Source: AC-52 sp044870295 (GTDB lineage: Bacteria > Actinomycetota > UBA4738). From it: DNA of 35,842 bases. The translations under genes were made by a program, and so were the position numbers. The notes below the pieces were generated by a model. It made no database searches, was not told the origin of the DNA, and saw nothing but the letters and a program-made list of their open reading frames with translations. The stretch covers positions 1 to 35,842 of the forward strand of contig JBIOYQ010000165.1 of NCBI GenBank assembly GCA_044870295.1, read 5' to 3'. The number at the start of each line of letters is the position of its first letter. Position 1 is the first letter of the stretch. Shown here in pieces: positions 1 to 6,017 of the stretch.

Positions 1-372
1 GCCCAGTCGGCCCTGGACAAGGTGGACCTGGAAGGCGACGAGCTCACCGGGGCCGTCATCGTCCGGCGGGCGCTCGAAGAGCCACTCAAGCAGATCGCGG
101 CGAACGCCGGCCTCGAGGGCGGCGTCGTGGTCGAGAAGGTCCGCTCGGCCGCCGACGCGAGCTACGGGCTGAACGCCGCCACCGGCGAGTACGGCGACAT
201 GCTGAAGTTCGGCGTGGTCGATGCGGCCAAGGTGACCCGGAGCGCCCTGCAGAACGCGGCGTCGATCGCCGGGCTGTTCCTGACCACCGAGGCCATCGTG
301 GCCGAGAAGCCCGAGAAGGAGAAGATGCCGGCCATGCCCGGAGGCGGCATGGGCGGCGACATGGACTTCTAG
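1..372 (+). CDS. groL: 60-kDa chaperonin GroEL, C-terminal part
   Basis: This is the 3' end of a GroEL/Hsp60 gene; the reading frame is open from the first base, so the gene starts outside the window. The 123 visible residues are the C-terminal equatorial domain (IVRRALEEPLKQIAANAGLEG, YGDMLKFGVVDAAKVTRSAL, NAASIAGLFLTTEAIV), which carries ATPase and inter-ring contacts. It ends in the flexible Gly-Met tail, GGGMGGDMDF, that lines the folding cavity. The protein forms the double-ring ATP-dependent folding chamber with GroES in the cytoplasm. A strong terminator follows 28 nt after the stop. No groES lies directly beside it here, though an orphan GroES-like gene sits at 5608-5970. Identity is certain; whether this is the only GroEL of the genome cannot be told. 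Confidence 0.98.
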   Translation, partial: AQSALDKVDLEGDELTGAVIVRRALEEPLKQIAANAGLEGGVVVEKVRSAADASYGLNAATGEYGDMLKFGVVDAAKVTRSALQNAASIAGLFLTTEAIVAEKPEKEKMPAMPGGGMGGDMDF

Positions 373-400
373 TCCACGGTCCGCGGTACCGACGACGAAG

Positions 401-427
401 GGGGCTCCCCGCGGGGAGCCCCTTTCT
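401..427 (+). terminator. Intrinsic terminator of groEL
   Basis: GGGGCTCC at 401-408 pairs with GGAGCCCC at 415-422. The six loop bases CCGCGG could close the stem further. The run TTTCTT follows directly at 423. It lies 28 nt after the groEL stop and fits a Rho-independent terminator. Confidence 0.85.
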
Positions 428-486
428 TCGTGCCCGGAGGGCGGCGTCGGCGGTCGACCAAGGTCAAGTCGCTCCGCCGAGCGACC

Positions 487-492
487 GATAGT
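487..492 (+). promoter_or_regulatory. -10 element GATAGT, leaderless-type
   Basis: GATAGT lies 7 nt before the ATG at 500, so transcription would begin at or next to the start codon. No convincing -35 box or Shine-Dalgarno is seen. This is one of a dozen sites of this design in the window. Confidence 0.45.
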
Positions 493-499
493 CAAGCCG

Positions 500-898
500 A
501 TGGCGACCAGGGAATCGGGGATCACCGAGCGGGACCGGCTGACCGAGCTGCGGTTGGAGCGCCAGGCGTGGCGCCGCAAGGCGAAGGTGGGAGGCTGGTT
601 CCTCGGCGCCGGTATCGGCATCACGGTGGTGACCTACCTGATGGCGGCCTCCAACTCGGGCGGCGGCACCTACTTCGTCTTCTTCGGCCCAGTGATATTC
701 GGCATCATCCGCCTGGTCGAGGCGTCCAAGCACCTGCGACGCATCGACGGCGAGATCGCGGCGGTCCACCGCGGGTCGCCGACTCCTTGGGGCGCTCCCG
801 TTCCGGCCAACGCCTCGGCATCGGGTCAGTCCGCGAGCCGGGGGACGCCGTCCTCCGGGACGACGCCCCCACCTCTTCCACCGCCTCCCGCTCTCTGA
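500..898 (+). CDS. Hypothetical membrane protein with two hydrophobic segments
   Basis: This 132-residue protein is not recognised as a named family. It has a charged N-terminus (residues 1-28, rich in Arg and Glu), a first hydrophobic segment (about 30-50, WFLGAGIGITVVTYLMAA), a Gly/Ser-rich turn, and a second segment (about 58-72, YFVFFGPVIFGIIRLV). A basic stretch follows, then a low-complexity tail of Ser, Thr and Pro ending PPPLPPPPAL. The layout suggests an integral membrane protein with both ends on the cytoplasmic side and a disordered tail. The ATG at 500 is preferred because a -10-like GATAGT ends 7 nt upstream, which fits leaderless expression. Function is unknown. Confidence 0.7.
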   Translation: MATRESGITERDRLTELRLERQAWRRKAKVGGWFLGAGIGITVVTYLMAASNSGGGTYFVFFGPVIFGIIRLVEASKHLRRIDGEIAAVHRGSPTPWGAPVPANASASGQSASRGTPSSGTTPPPLPPPPAL

Positions 899-907
899 CC
901 CTCGGGG

Positions 908-1141
908 TCAGGCGGCCCGACGTTCCTCCGTGCTCCAGGCCGGCTCCTCGGCCGTCCGTCCTGCCCGGCCGAGCAGCAGATAGGTTCCGCCCAGGACGAT
1001 CACGCCTTCCAGGACGGTGGACAGGATGTCGGGAAGTGCAGCCGCCTCGGCCTCGCCGGCTTCCGGCCCCATGGGCAGCCCGGCCGTGCGCGACAGCACC
1101 CAGATGCCGAGTCCTCGGTGAGGTGGCGTCCTTTCCTGGGA
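908..1141 (-). pseudogene. Remnant of a membrane protein gene (C-terminal fragment)
   Basis: On the minus strand the frame is open from an in-frame TAG at 1142-1144 to the stop at 908. It encodes about 77 residues with the stretch GIWVLSRTAGLPMGPEAGEA, then LPDILSTVLEGVIVLGGTYLLL and a polar tail. From memory, this resembles the last transmembrane part of longer actinobacterial multi-spanning hypothetical proteins, where a (W)xxSRTxGLPxGP motif is followed by one more membrane helix. The region further upstream does not encode hydrophobic segments in any obvious frame, so the 5' part appears lost. A short protein starting at the GTG at 1097-1099 (63 residues) is the alternative reading. There is no clear ribosome binding site. 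Confidence 0.4.
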
Positions 1142-1222
1142 CTACGGCTCGCACAGCTTGCGGACTGCCGACGGTCAGTTCGTCACGTCGACAATCCGAC
1201 ATCCAGCGGGCGCGCCGGCCGC

Positions 1223-1228
1223 TACGCT
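1223..1228 (+). promoter_or_regulatory. -10 element TACGCT, leaderless-type
   Basis: TACGCT is followed by exactly 6 nt and then the ATG of the acetyltransferase at 1235. No Shine-Dalgarno sequence is present. Confidence 0.55.
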
Positions 1229-1234
1229 CGGCGT

Positions 1235-2137
1235 ATGTACACGTGGCGTCCGTTCGCCGGTCCCCCGGATCTCCGAGCGATGCAGGCGCTCGTCTCGGAG
1301 TCGTGGAAGCTGGAGAAGCCTCGGGTCAACGTTCACGTCGGGGATCTCGAATGGTGGACGGCCCAGCGGAAGGAACCGGAGTTCGTGTCGCTCTGGCACG
1401 TCGGGGACGAGCTGGTCGGGTGGGCCTGGAACAGTCCGCCGGCCGAGCTCGACACGCACATCCACCGGGATCATCGGGGGGGTCCGCTGTTCGGCCTGAT
1501 GCTGGAGTGGTTCGAACGGTCGGCCGCGGACCAGCCTTCGCCACCGGGAGAGCTGGGAGCCTTCGCGTTCGAGCCGACGCCGGACCTGATCGAGGCCCTC
1601 GGCGAGCGCGGCTACGAGCCCGCGGAGCCCCACCATGCCCGTCAGGCCTACGTCCATCACGTTCGTCCTCTGGTCGAGCCGCTGCTCCCGCCGGGACTAC
1701 CCGATGGATTCTCCGTCCGGCACGTTCGAGGGACCGAGGACCTCGAACAACGCGTGGAAGTGCATCGCTCGGCGTTCGCCCCCTCGAGGATGACCGTGGA
1801 TCGGTACGGGATGGTGATGGGCTCGCAGCACTACCGTCTCGACCTGGACTGGGTGGCGGTGGCGCCGGACGAGCGATTCGCCGCGTTCTGTCTGGTGTGG
1901 CTCGACGCCGAGAACGCGGTGGGCTTGCTGGAGCCGGTGGGGACTGGGGACCGATACCGGCGTCTCGGCCTGGCCCGAGCAGTGTGTCTGGCGGCGATGG
2001 AAACCGCTCGCCTGGCCGGCGCCGACACGGCCATCGTGTTGTCGGACAGGCAGAATGCCGCGTCCATGGCCCTGTACCGGGACCTGGGCTTCCAGGCGTT
2101 TGGGTGTTCGGAGCGGTTCGTGAAAGCGATGCGCTGA
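1235..2137 (+). CDS. GNAT-family N-acetyltransferase
   Basis: This 300-residue protein belongs to the GCN5-related acetyltransferases, which transfer acetyl from acetyl-CoA to an amine. Its length indicates a tandem GNAT architecture. The N-terminal half (about 1-145) is a degenerate copy with a GWAWNSP-type strand. The C-terminal half (about 155-300) carries the acetyl-CoA pyrophosphate-binding motif A as RYRRLGLARAVCLAAM, and then the NAASMALYRDLGF motif typical of motif B. The substrate cannot be read from the sequence. The start at 1235 is favoured by the -10 box 6 nt upstream. The stop at 2135-2137 lies 8 nt before the next ATG, so this gene and the phosphatase at 2146 are probably one operon. 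Confidence 0.88.
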   Translation: MYTWRPFAGPPDLRAMQALVSESWKLEKPRVNVHVGDLEWWTAQRKEPEFVSLWHVGDELVGWAWNSPPAELDTHIHRDHRGGPLFGLMLEWFERSAADQPSPPGELGAFAFEPTPDLIEALGERGYEPAEPHHARQAYVHHVRPLVEPLLPPGLPDGFSVRHVRGTEDLEQRVEVHRSAFAPSRMTVDRYGMVMGSQHYRLDLDWVAVAPDERFAAFCLVWLDAENAVGLLEPVGTGDRYRRLGLARAVCLAAMETARLAGADTAIVLSDRQNAASMALYRDLGFQAFGCSERFVKAMR

Positions 2138-2145
2138 GGATTCCG

Positions 2146-2940
2146 ATGGAAGAGCAGGAGCTCGATCGTCTGGTCGCGGCGGCGGAGGTGGCCGCGGACG
2201 CTGGATCACGCATCGTCCGGGAGCGATTCGGCGGTCATATGGATCCCGGTGAGTCCAAGGGTCGGACCGGCGACTGGGTCACCGACGTCGATCGCCAGAG
2301 CGAAGCGGCCATCCGCTCCGCGTTGCAGGACGCGGAGCCCGGCATTCCCGTCCTCGGCGAGGAAGGCGGCGGGTCGACGGGCGACAGGTTCTGGGTGGTC
2401 GACCCCCTCGACGGCACCACGAACTTCCTGATCGGCTTCCCCGTCGTGGCCGTCTCGATCGCGCTGATCCACCAGGGGCGCCCGGTCGTCGCCGTGGTGC
2501 GGGGCCCACTGCTGGGGCTGTCGTTCACGGCCACCCGTGGCGGTGGGGCCTGGCAGGACAGGAAGCGGTTGCAGGTCAGCGGCCGCCCTCCCGATCGGGC
2601 CATCGTCGCCACCGCGTTGCCGTTCCGGGTTCGCACATTGGTCCCGAGCTATCTGCCGGTCCTGGAGGCCGTCTTCGGGCGGATCGAGGACGTGCGGAGG
2701 GCCGGCGCGGCCGCCCTCGACCTGGCATGGGTGGCCGCCGGCGTCTTCGACGGCTACTTCGAGCTGAACCTGTCCTCGTGGGACGTGGCGGCGGGGGCGC
2801 TGCTGGTGGAGGAAGCGGGTGGGGTGGTGACCGATTGGGCGGGCGGACCGGACTACCTCGAGGGGAACGTGCTGGCCGCGTCACCGGCCACGCATCCGGT
2901 GCTGCTGGAGGCGGCTAGCCTGGGCGGCCGGCCCCGGTGA
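2146..2940 (+). CDS. Inositol monophosphatase family protein
   Basis: This 264-residue enzyme is of the Mg-dependent inositol-monophosphatase/histidinol-phosphatase superfamily. The metal-binding signatures are all present: GEE at 71-73, WVVDPLDGTTNF with D86 and D89, and the C-terminal WDVAAGALLVEEAGG. N-terminal KGRTGDWVTDVDRQSE matches the usual substrate-side loop. Length is normal for the family. It hydrolyses a phosphate monoester; inositol phosphate, fructose-1,6-bisphosphate, histidinol phosphate or PAP are all possible substrates and cannot be told apart here. GAGGA lies 5 nt before the ATG, and the acetyltransferase stop is only 8 nt away, so translation is probably coupled. The last 26 bases overlap the end of the convergent NlpC/P60 gene. 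Confidence 0.9.
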   Translation: MEEQELDRLVAAAEVAADAGSRIVRERFGGHMDPGESKGRTGDWVTDVDRQSEAAIRSALQDAEPGIPVLGEEGGGSTGDRFWVVDPLDGTTNFLIGFPVVAVSIALIHQGRPVVAVVRGPLLGLSFTATRGGGAWQDRKRLQVSGRPPDRAIVATALPFRVRTLVPSYLPVLEAVFGRIEDVRRAGAAALDLAWVAAGVFDGYFELNLSSWDVAAGALLVEEAGGVVTDWAGGPDYLEGNVLAASPATHPVLLEAASLGGRPR

Positions 2941-4012
2941 ACACCGCCCACCAGTAGCTGTCCAGCGCGGAGAGACTCACCACCGACCCCGGGTGCGTGG
3001 CGTGGATCATCTGGTTGTTGCCCACGTACATCGCCACGTGTGAGATCGGCTGATAGAAGAAGAGGAGGTCGCCCGGCCGGAGCGCGTCCTTCGAGACGTG
3101 GGGGATGGAGGCGTACTGCGCGGACGAGGAGTGGGGCAGCGAGACGCCCCCTTGCGCCCACGACCACATGGTCAGCCCCGAGCAGTCGAAGCCCTCGTCG
3201 GGGTTGCTCCCGCCCCACTTGTACGGGACCCCCAGCGCCGAGTACGCGGCGTCCACCGCGGCGCCGGCCCCCGAGGACGGAGGAGGAGGAGGAGGCGGAG
3301 TCGGAGCGGGGGTGGGGTCCGGCTTCGGCCCGCCCCCGCCGTCGTTGGGCGCGGGCTGGGACAGGACCTGGCGAAGCTCCGCCTGCGAGATCTCCTTCTC
3401 CAGCTGGTCGATCAGAGCTTGCTGGTCCGCAATGGAGCCCTCGATCTGCTTCTGGCGCGTCGACAGCGTGTCCAGCAGGACCTTCCGTTCCTGGAGGGCC
3501 TGCTCGAGACGCGCGCCCGCCAGGTCGGCGGCTCGTCCGGTGACCTCCGCCTGGGTGGCCGCGTCGATGTTCATCTTGGCGAGGCTGCTGGCGAACTGGG
3601 CGCGCTCGTTGAAGTCCGCGAAGGTGGTCGCTCCCAGGAGCACGTCCAGTGAGGAACCGGCTCCCTCGTACGCCTGGCGGGCCCGCTCGGCCAGCACGGC
3701 TCGAGCCTGCTCCGCCGCGGTGCGAGCCTGCACCGCCTCCGTGCGGGTGGCGCTCAGTCTGGCTTCGAGCTGGTGCAGCTTGACCGTGGCGCTGTCGAAG
3801 TCCTCGACCAGCTGGTCCAGCGTGTGGTTGAGGTCACGGAGCCTGGTCTTGGCGTCGTTCAGATCCTGCTGCGTCGGTCCGGCCGACGACACCGCCGCCA
3901 TCGCCGCGGAGAGGATGACCGCCAAGAGCGCGGCTCCTGCGAGCCGCGCCCTGGTGGGGCGCTGTCTCCGTGTCGTCCCTCGCATAAGGAAAGGGCTGCC
4001 GTAGCAGCCCAC
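2915..4012 (-). CDS. Secreted NlpC/P60 peptidoglycan endopeptidase with coiled coil
   Basis: This is a cell-wall hydrolase of the PcsB/RipA type, about 365 residues. An Arg-rich n-region leads into the signal segment LAGAALLAVILSAAMAAVSSAG. A long Ala/Glu/Gln-rich coiled coil follows (about residues 45-210), then a Gly/Pro linker with a run of eight prolines. The C-terminal NlpC/P60 domain (about 245-365) has the catalytic Cys in GFDCSGL, the His in PISHVAMYVG and a third polar residue at MIHAT. It should cut stem-peptide bonds in peptidoglycan outside the cell, with the coiled coil controlling activity. The GTG at 4010-4012 lies 7 nt after a TAGCCT box and is the leaderless start. The ATG at 3983-3985, in the same frame, gives a more usual signal peptide and is the alternative. 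Confidence 0.9.
   Translation of the reverse strand: MGCYGSPFLMRGTTRRQRPTRARLAGAALLAVILSAAMAAVSSAGPTQQDLNDAKTRLRDLNHTLDQLVEDFDSATVKLHQLEARLSATRTEAVQARTAAEQARAVLAERARQAYEGAGSSLDVLLGATTFADFNERAQFASSLAKMNIDAATQAEVTGRAADLAGARLEQALQERKVLLDTLSTRQKQIEGSIADQQALIDQLEKEISQAELRQVLSQPAPNDGGGGPKPDPTPAPTPPPPPPPSSGAGAAVDAAYSALGVPYKWGGSNPDEGFDCSGLTMWSWAQGGVSLPHSSSAQYASIPHVSKDALRPGDLLFFYQPISHVAMYVGNNQMIHATHPGSVVSLSALDSYWWAVFTGAGRPG
3993..4010 (-). promoter_or_regulatory. Hairpin at the 5' end of the NlpC/P60 transcript
   Basis: GGGCTGC (3993-3999) and GCAGCCC (4004-4010) form a perfect 7-bp stem with a 4-nt loop. It begins about two bases after the predicted transcription start and ends 7 nt before the ATG at 3985. 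It could stabilise the mRNA end or control which start codon is used. Confidence 0.5.
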
Positions 4013-4019
4013 GGGGATG

Positions 4020-4048
4020 AGGCTAGGCGGCCAACGGGGGCCTGTCAA
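4020..4048 (-). promoter_or_regulatory. Sigma-70-type promoter of the NlpC/P60 gene
   Basis: On the minus strand a perfect -35 TTGACA (4043-4048) is separated by 17 nt from a -10 TAGCCT (4020-4025). It is the best two-part promoter seen in the window. The expected start of transcription is near 4012-4013, where an in-frame GTG sits. Confidence 0.75.
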
Positions 4049-4080
4049 ACCCCACCTTTCCCCCTGTCATGGTCAACCCG

Positions 4081-4086
4081 TAGGCT
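4081..4086 (+). promoter_or_regulatory. -10-like TAGGCT before the lone receiver gene
   Basis: TAGGCT lies 10 nt before the ATG at 4097, so any leader would be only about 3 nt. No -35 box or Shine-Dalgarno is evident. Confidence 0.35.
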
Positions 4087-4096
4087 GCATCCGGCG

Positions 4097-4465
4097 ATGG
4101 CGAAGAAGCGGATCCTGTTCATCGACGACCGGCCCGACCACGTCCGCCAGCCCCTGCTCCGGCTCCAGGTGGCCGGCTATCAGGTGGACGAGGCCGCCAG
4201 CGGGGCCGGCGGGCTCAGGATGCTGGCCTCGAAGCGGTACGACCTCTTGATCCTGGACGCCGAGCTGCCCAACGAGGACGGCTGGGACGTGCTAAAGACC
4301 GTCCGGAAGGACCCGGAGCAAGGTCACCTGAAGGTGATCGTGTTCATGGCTCCGAAGGGAGAAACCGCCCAGCTCGTGCTGGTGCCGGTGGATGCGGAGT
4401 TGCGCCGCCCGTTCTCGCTGCGAGACCTGTTGGGCGCGGTGAAACGCGTGGTGGGAGACCCGTAG
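4097..4465 (+). CDS. Single-domain response regulator (receiver), degenerate switch
   Basis: This is a CheY-like receiver of 122 residues with no output domain. The acidic pocket is present (FIDDRPDH near the N-terminus) and so is the phospho-acceptor Asp in LLILDAELPNEDGW. Two usual switch residues differ. The conserved Thr/Ser after the fourth strand is Ala (VIVFMAPKGE), and the conserved Lys before the last cis-proline is Arg (ELRRPF). The protein may be phosphorylated poorly or signal by other means. No histidine kinase is adjacent, so its partner is unknown. The gene is divergent from the NlpC/P60 gene, with about 85 nt between their starts. A TAGGCT box lies 10 nt before the ATG. Confidence 0.82.
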   Translation: MAKKRILFIDDRPDHVRQPLLRLQVAGYQVDEAASGAGGLRMLASKRYDLLILDAELPNEDGWDVLKTVRKDPEQGHLKVIVFMAPKGETAQLVLVPVDAELRRPFSLRDLLGAVKRVVGDP

Positions 4466-4545
4466 GGACGAACGGGGTCGCTCTGGGGGGAGCGGTCGCT
4501 ATCTCCTCTATCGACGGGGCCGGAGGCCGCCTTGAGCCGGGTCCC

Positions 4546-4551
4546 TAGACT
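4546..4551 (+). promoter_or_regulatory. -10 element TAGACT, leaderless-type
   Basis: TAGACT is followed by 6 nt (GGCTTC) and the ATG of the DNA glycosylase at 4558. No Shine-Dalgarno is present. Confidence 0.6.
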
Positions 4552-4557
4552 GGCTTC

Positions 4558-5391
4558 ATGCCCGAGCTTCCCGAGGTCCAGGCCCTGGCCGAGCGGCTGG
4601 AGCCATCGCTGGCCGGGGCCACCCTGGCCAGGGTTGACCCGCTGGCGTTCTCGGCTCTGAAGACGGTCATCCCTTCACCGGATCAACTGGTGGGCAAGCG
4701 TCTGGACGGGGTCGGGCGGCGCGGGAAGTTCCTGGTGTTCTCGTTCCAGGACCTCCGGCTGCTGATCCATCTGTCGCAGGGCGGCCGGATCGACCTGGTG
4801 CCGCGGGCCAAGGAGACCCGACCGCGGGGCGCAACCCTGCGGCTGCGGTTCGATCGCGACCCGGCCCTCCTGGTCAAGGAGTTCGGAACCGAGCGGAAGG
4901 TGGGCTGGTGGGTGCTGGAGGCGGACGATCATGGGCCCCTCGCCAAGCTCGGGCCGGAACCGTTCTCGGCGGAGTTCGATGCGTTCGTGCGAACCGGGGA
5001 CGACACCGGCCGGATCCACGCGCTCCTTCGCGATCAGCGAAGCGTGGCCGGCATAGGGCGCGGATATTCCGACGACATCCTGCACCGCGCCATGCTCTCC
5101 CCGTACCGATCGCTGGCGTCGCTCGACCCCGGCGAACGGGAGCGGCTGCTCGAGGCGATCCACGGGGTATTGGAGGAAGCACTGGCCGTGGAGCGACGGC
5201 GAACGGGCGGACTGCCGCCCAAGCTGGGCGACCACTTCACCGTGCACGCCAAGTACGGCACGCCGTGTCCGCGGTGTGGCGGTGACCTCCGTCGGGTTTC
5301 GTACCAATCACACGAAGTGACGTACTGCCCGCGATGCCAGACCGGTGGAAGGGTCCTGGCGGACCGGAGACTGTCGCGACTCCTCAAGTAG
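4558..5391 (+). CDS. Fpg/Nei-family DNA glycosylase (base excision repair)
   Basis: This 277-residue protein belongs to the formamidopyrimidine-DNA glycosylase/endonuclease VIII family, which removes oxidised bases and nicks the abasic site. It opens MPELPEV, so Pro2 and Glu3 of the active site are present after Met removal. The conserved Lys is K57 in RRGKFLVF. A C-terminal zinc finger reads CPRCGG and, after a spacer, CPRCQ (about 238-262). Two places differ from classical MutM. The helix-two-turn-helix motif is GIGRGYSDD rather than GIGN(I/L)YxDE, and the intercalation loop is HLSQGGR rather than HLGMTG. This suggests a divergent subgroup with altered lesion preference. The gene is transcribed alone from a leaderless-type promoter. 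Confidence 0.9.
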   Translation: MPELPEVQALAERLEPSLAGATLARVDPLAFSALKTVIPSPDQLVGKRLDGVGRRGKFLVFSFQDLRLLIHLSQGGRIDLVPRAKETRPRGATLRLRFDRDPALLVKEFGTERKVGWWVLEADDHGPLAKLGPEPFSAEFDAFVRTGDDTGRIHALLRDQRSVAGIGRGYSDDILHRAMLSPYRSLASLDPGERERLLEAIHGVLEEALAVERRRTGGLPPKLGDHFTVHAKYGTPCPRCGGDLRRVSYQSHEVTYCPRCQTGGRVLADRRLSRLLK

Positions 5392-5394
5392 GAT
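5389..5394 (+). promoter_or_regulatory. -10 element TAGGAT, leaderless-type
   Basis: TAGGAT overlaps the TAG stop of the glycosylase gene and is followed by 6 nt and the ATG at 5401. The next gene therefore appears to have its own start of transcription despite the short gap. Confidence 0.55.
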
Positions 5395-5400
5395 GGCTCG

Positions 5401-5601
5401 ATGGTCGCTTGGCAATACCTGGACGACACGGGCAACGTCCTCGGCGAATCCGTGGGCTTCGCCGATCGTACCGAGGCCGAAGCGTGGATGGCCGAATCCT
5501 GGGAGGATCTCCGGGACCGCGGCGTGGACGAGGTGGCCTTGATGGAACCGGGGTCCGATCAGCCGCTCTACCGCATGGGGTTGTCGCCGGCGGACGACTG
5601 A
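5401..5601 (+). CDS. Small conserved hypothetical protein
   Basis: This 66-residue soluble acidic protein starts MVAWQYLDDTGNVLGES and ends LYRMGLSPADD. From memory, similar short proteins with WQYLD at the start, a central AEAWM motif and a terminal LYRMGL occur in Actinomycetota; the function is not known. It has no signal peptide or membrane segment. The repeated W/Y/D pattern suggests a small alpha/beta fold. The start is supported by a -10 box 6 nt upstream. It lies 9 nt after the glycosylase stop, so readthrough expression is also possible. It converges with the GroES-like gene, leaving 6 nt between stops. Confidence 0.75.
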   Translation: MVAWQYLDDTGNVLGESVGFADRTEAEAWMAESWEDLRDRGVDEVALMEPGSDQPLYRMGLSPADD

Positions 5602-5607
5602 GCGGGA

Positions 5608-5970
5608 CTACAGGTACTGGCCGGTGCGGGGATCGGTCCGGTCCGACGCGATGGCCTGGACGTCCCGCTCCCTGAGCAGCAGGAAGGTCTCACCTCGAAC
5701 GTCCACCTCCAGGCCGGTCTGAGGCAGGAACAGCACCCGGTCGCCGGGCTTCAGGTTGCGCGTCTCCGGCCCCGTCAGGATCACCTCCGACCAGACGCAC
5801 CGCTTGGCGTGGGGTGCGGCGGTGGCCGGGATCACCAGGCCCGCCTTCGACCGGCGCTCGTTCTCGTCGGGCATGCGCACCAGCACTCGATCGCCGGTCA
5901 GGCGGATCCGATCGACCGGCTCGGCGTCCCCCTCGGACTTCACGGGACGCAGCTTCGAGGAGCGAGGCAT
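5608..5970 (-). CDS. GroES-like co-chaperonin (Cpn10 fold), orphan
   Basis: This 120-residue protein has the Cpn10/GroES fold: RIRLTGDRVLVRM near the start, a mobile-loop-like KAGLVIPATAAPHAKR, then GDRVLFLPQTGLEVDVRGETFLLLRERDVQAI. Canonical GroES is about 95-100 residues. This one has a 20-residue charged N-terminal extension, and its loop and core are divergent. The last hydrophobic-loop residues, which dock GroEL, read GLVIP, so GroEL binding is plausible. It is monocistronic and lies some 5 kb from groEL, whereas a standard groES would precede groEL. It may be a second, specialised co-chaperonin. The ATG at 5970 is 7 nt from a TAGACT box, fitting leaderless translation. Confidence 0.82.
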   Translation of the reverse strand: MPRSSKLRPVKSEGDAEPVDRIRLTGDRVLVRMPDENERRSKAGLVIPATAAPHAKRCVWSEVILTGPETRNLKPGDRVLFLPQTGLEVDVRGETFLLLRERDVQAIASDRTDPRTGQYL

Positions 5971-5977
5971 GGCCGTG

Positions 5978-5983
5978 AGTCTA
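5978..5983 (-). promoter_or_regulatory. -10 element TAGACT, leaderless-type
   Basis: On the minus strand TAGACT is followed by 7 nt (CACGGCC) and the ATG at 5970 of the GroES-like gene. Confidence 0.6.
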
Positions 5984-6003
5984 CGGCGTCGACATCGCAC
6001 CGT

Positions 6004-6009
6004 TATCAT
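6004..6009 (+). promoter_or_regulatory. -10 element TATCAT, leaderless-type
   Basis: TATCAT ends 8 nt before the GTG at 6018 of the methyltransferase gene. No Shine-Dalgarno is visible. The box lies 20 nt from the divergent box of the GroES-like gene. Confidence 0.5.
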
Positions 6010-6017
6010 CCCGGACC

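Noticed and set aside
430..2145. A long open frame on the plus strand before the inositol-monophosphatase gene.
   Set aside because: It is low-complexity Arg/Pro/Gly-rich and lies over three other features: the small membrane protein, the remnant and the acetyltransferase. Only the part from 2146 matches a known family.
3986..4090. Possible cyclic-di-AMP (ydaO) riboswitch before the NlpC/P60 gene.
   Set aside because: Such riboswitches often precede cell-wall hydrolase genes in this phylum, but the promoter lies within about 40 nt of the start, and none of the conserved core sequence is present.
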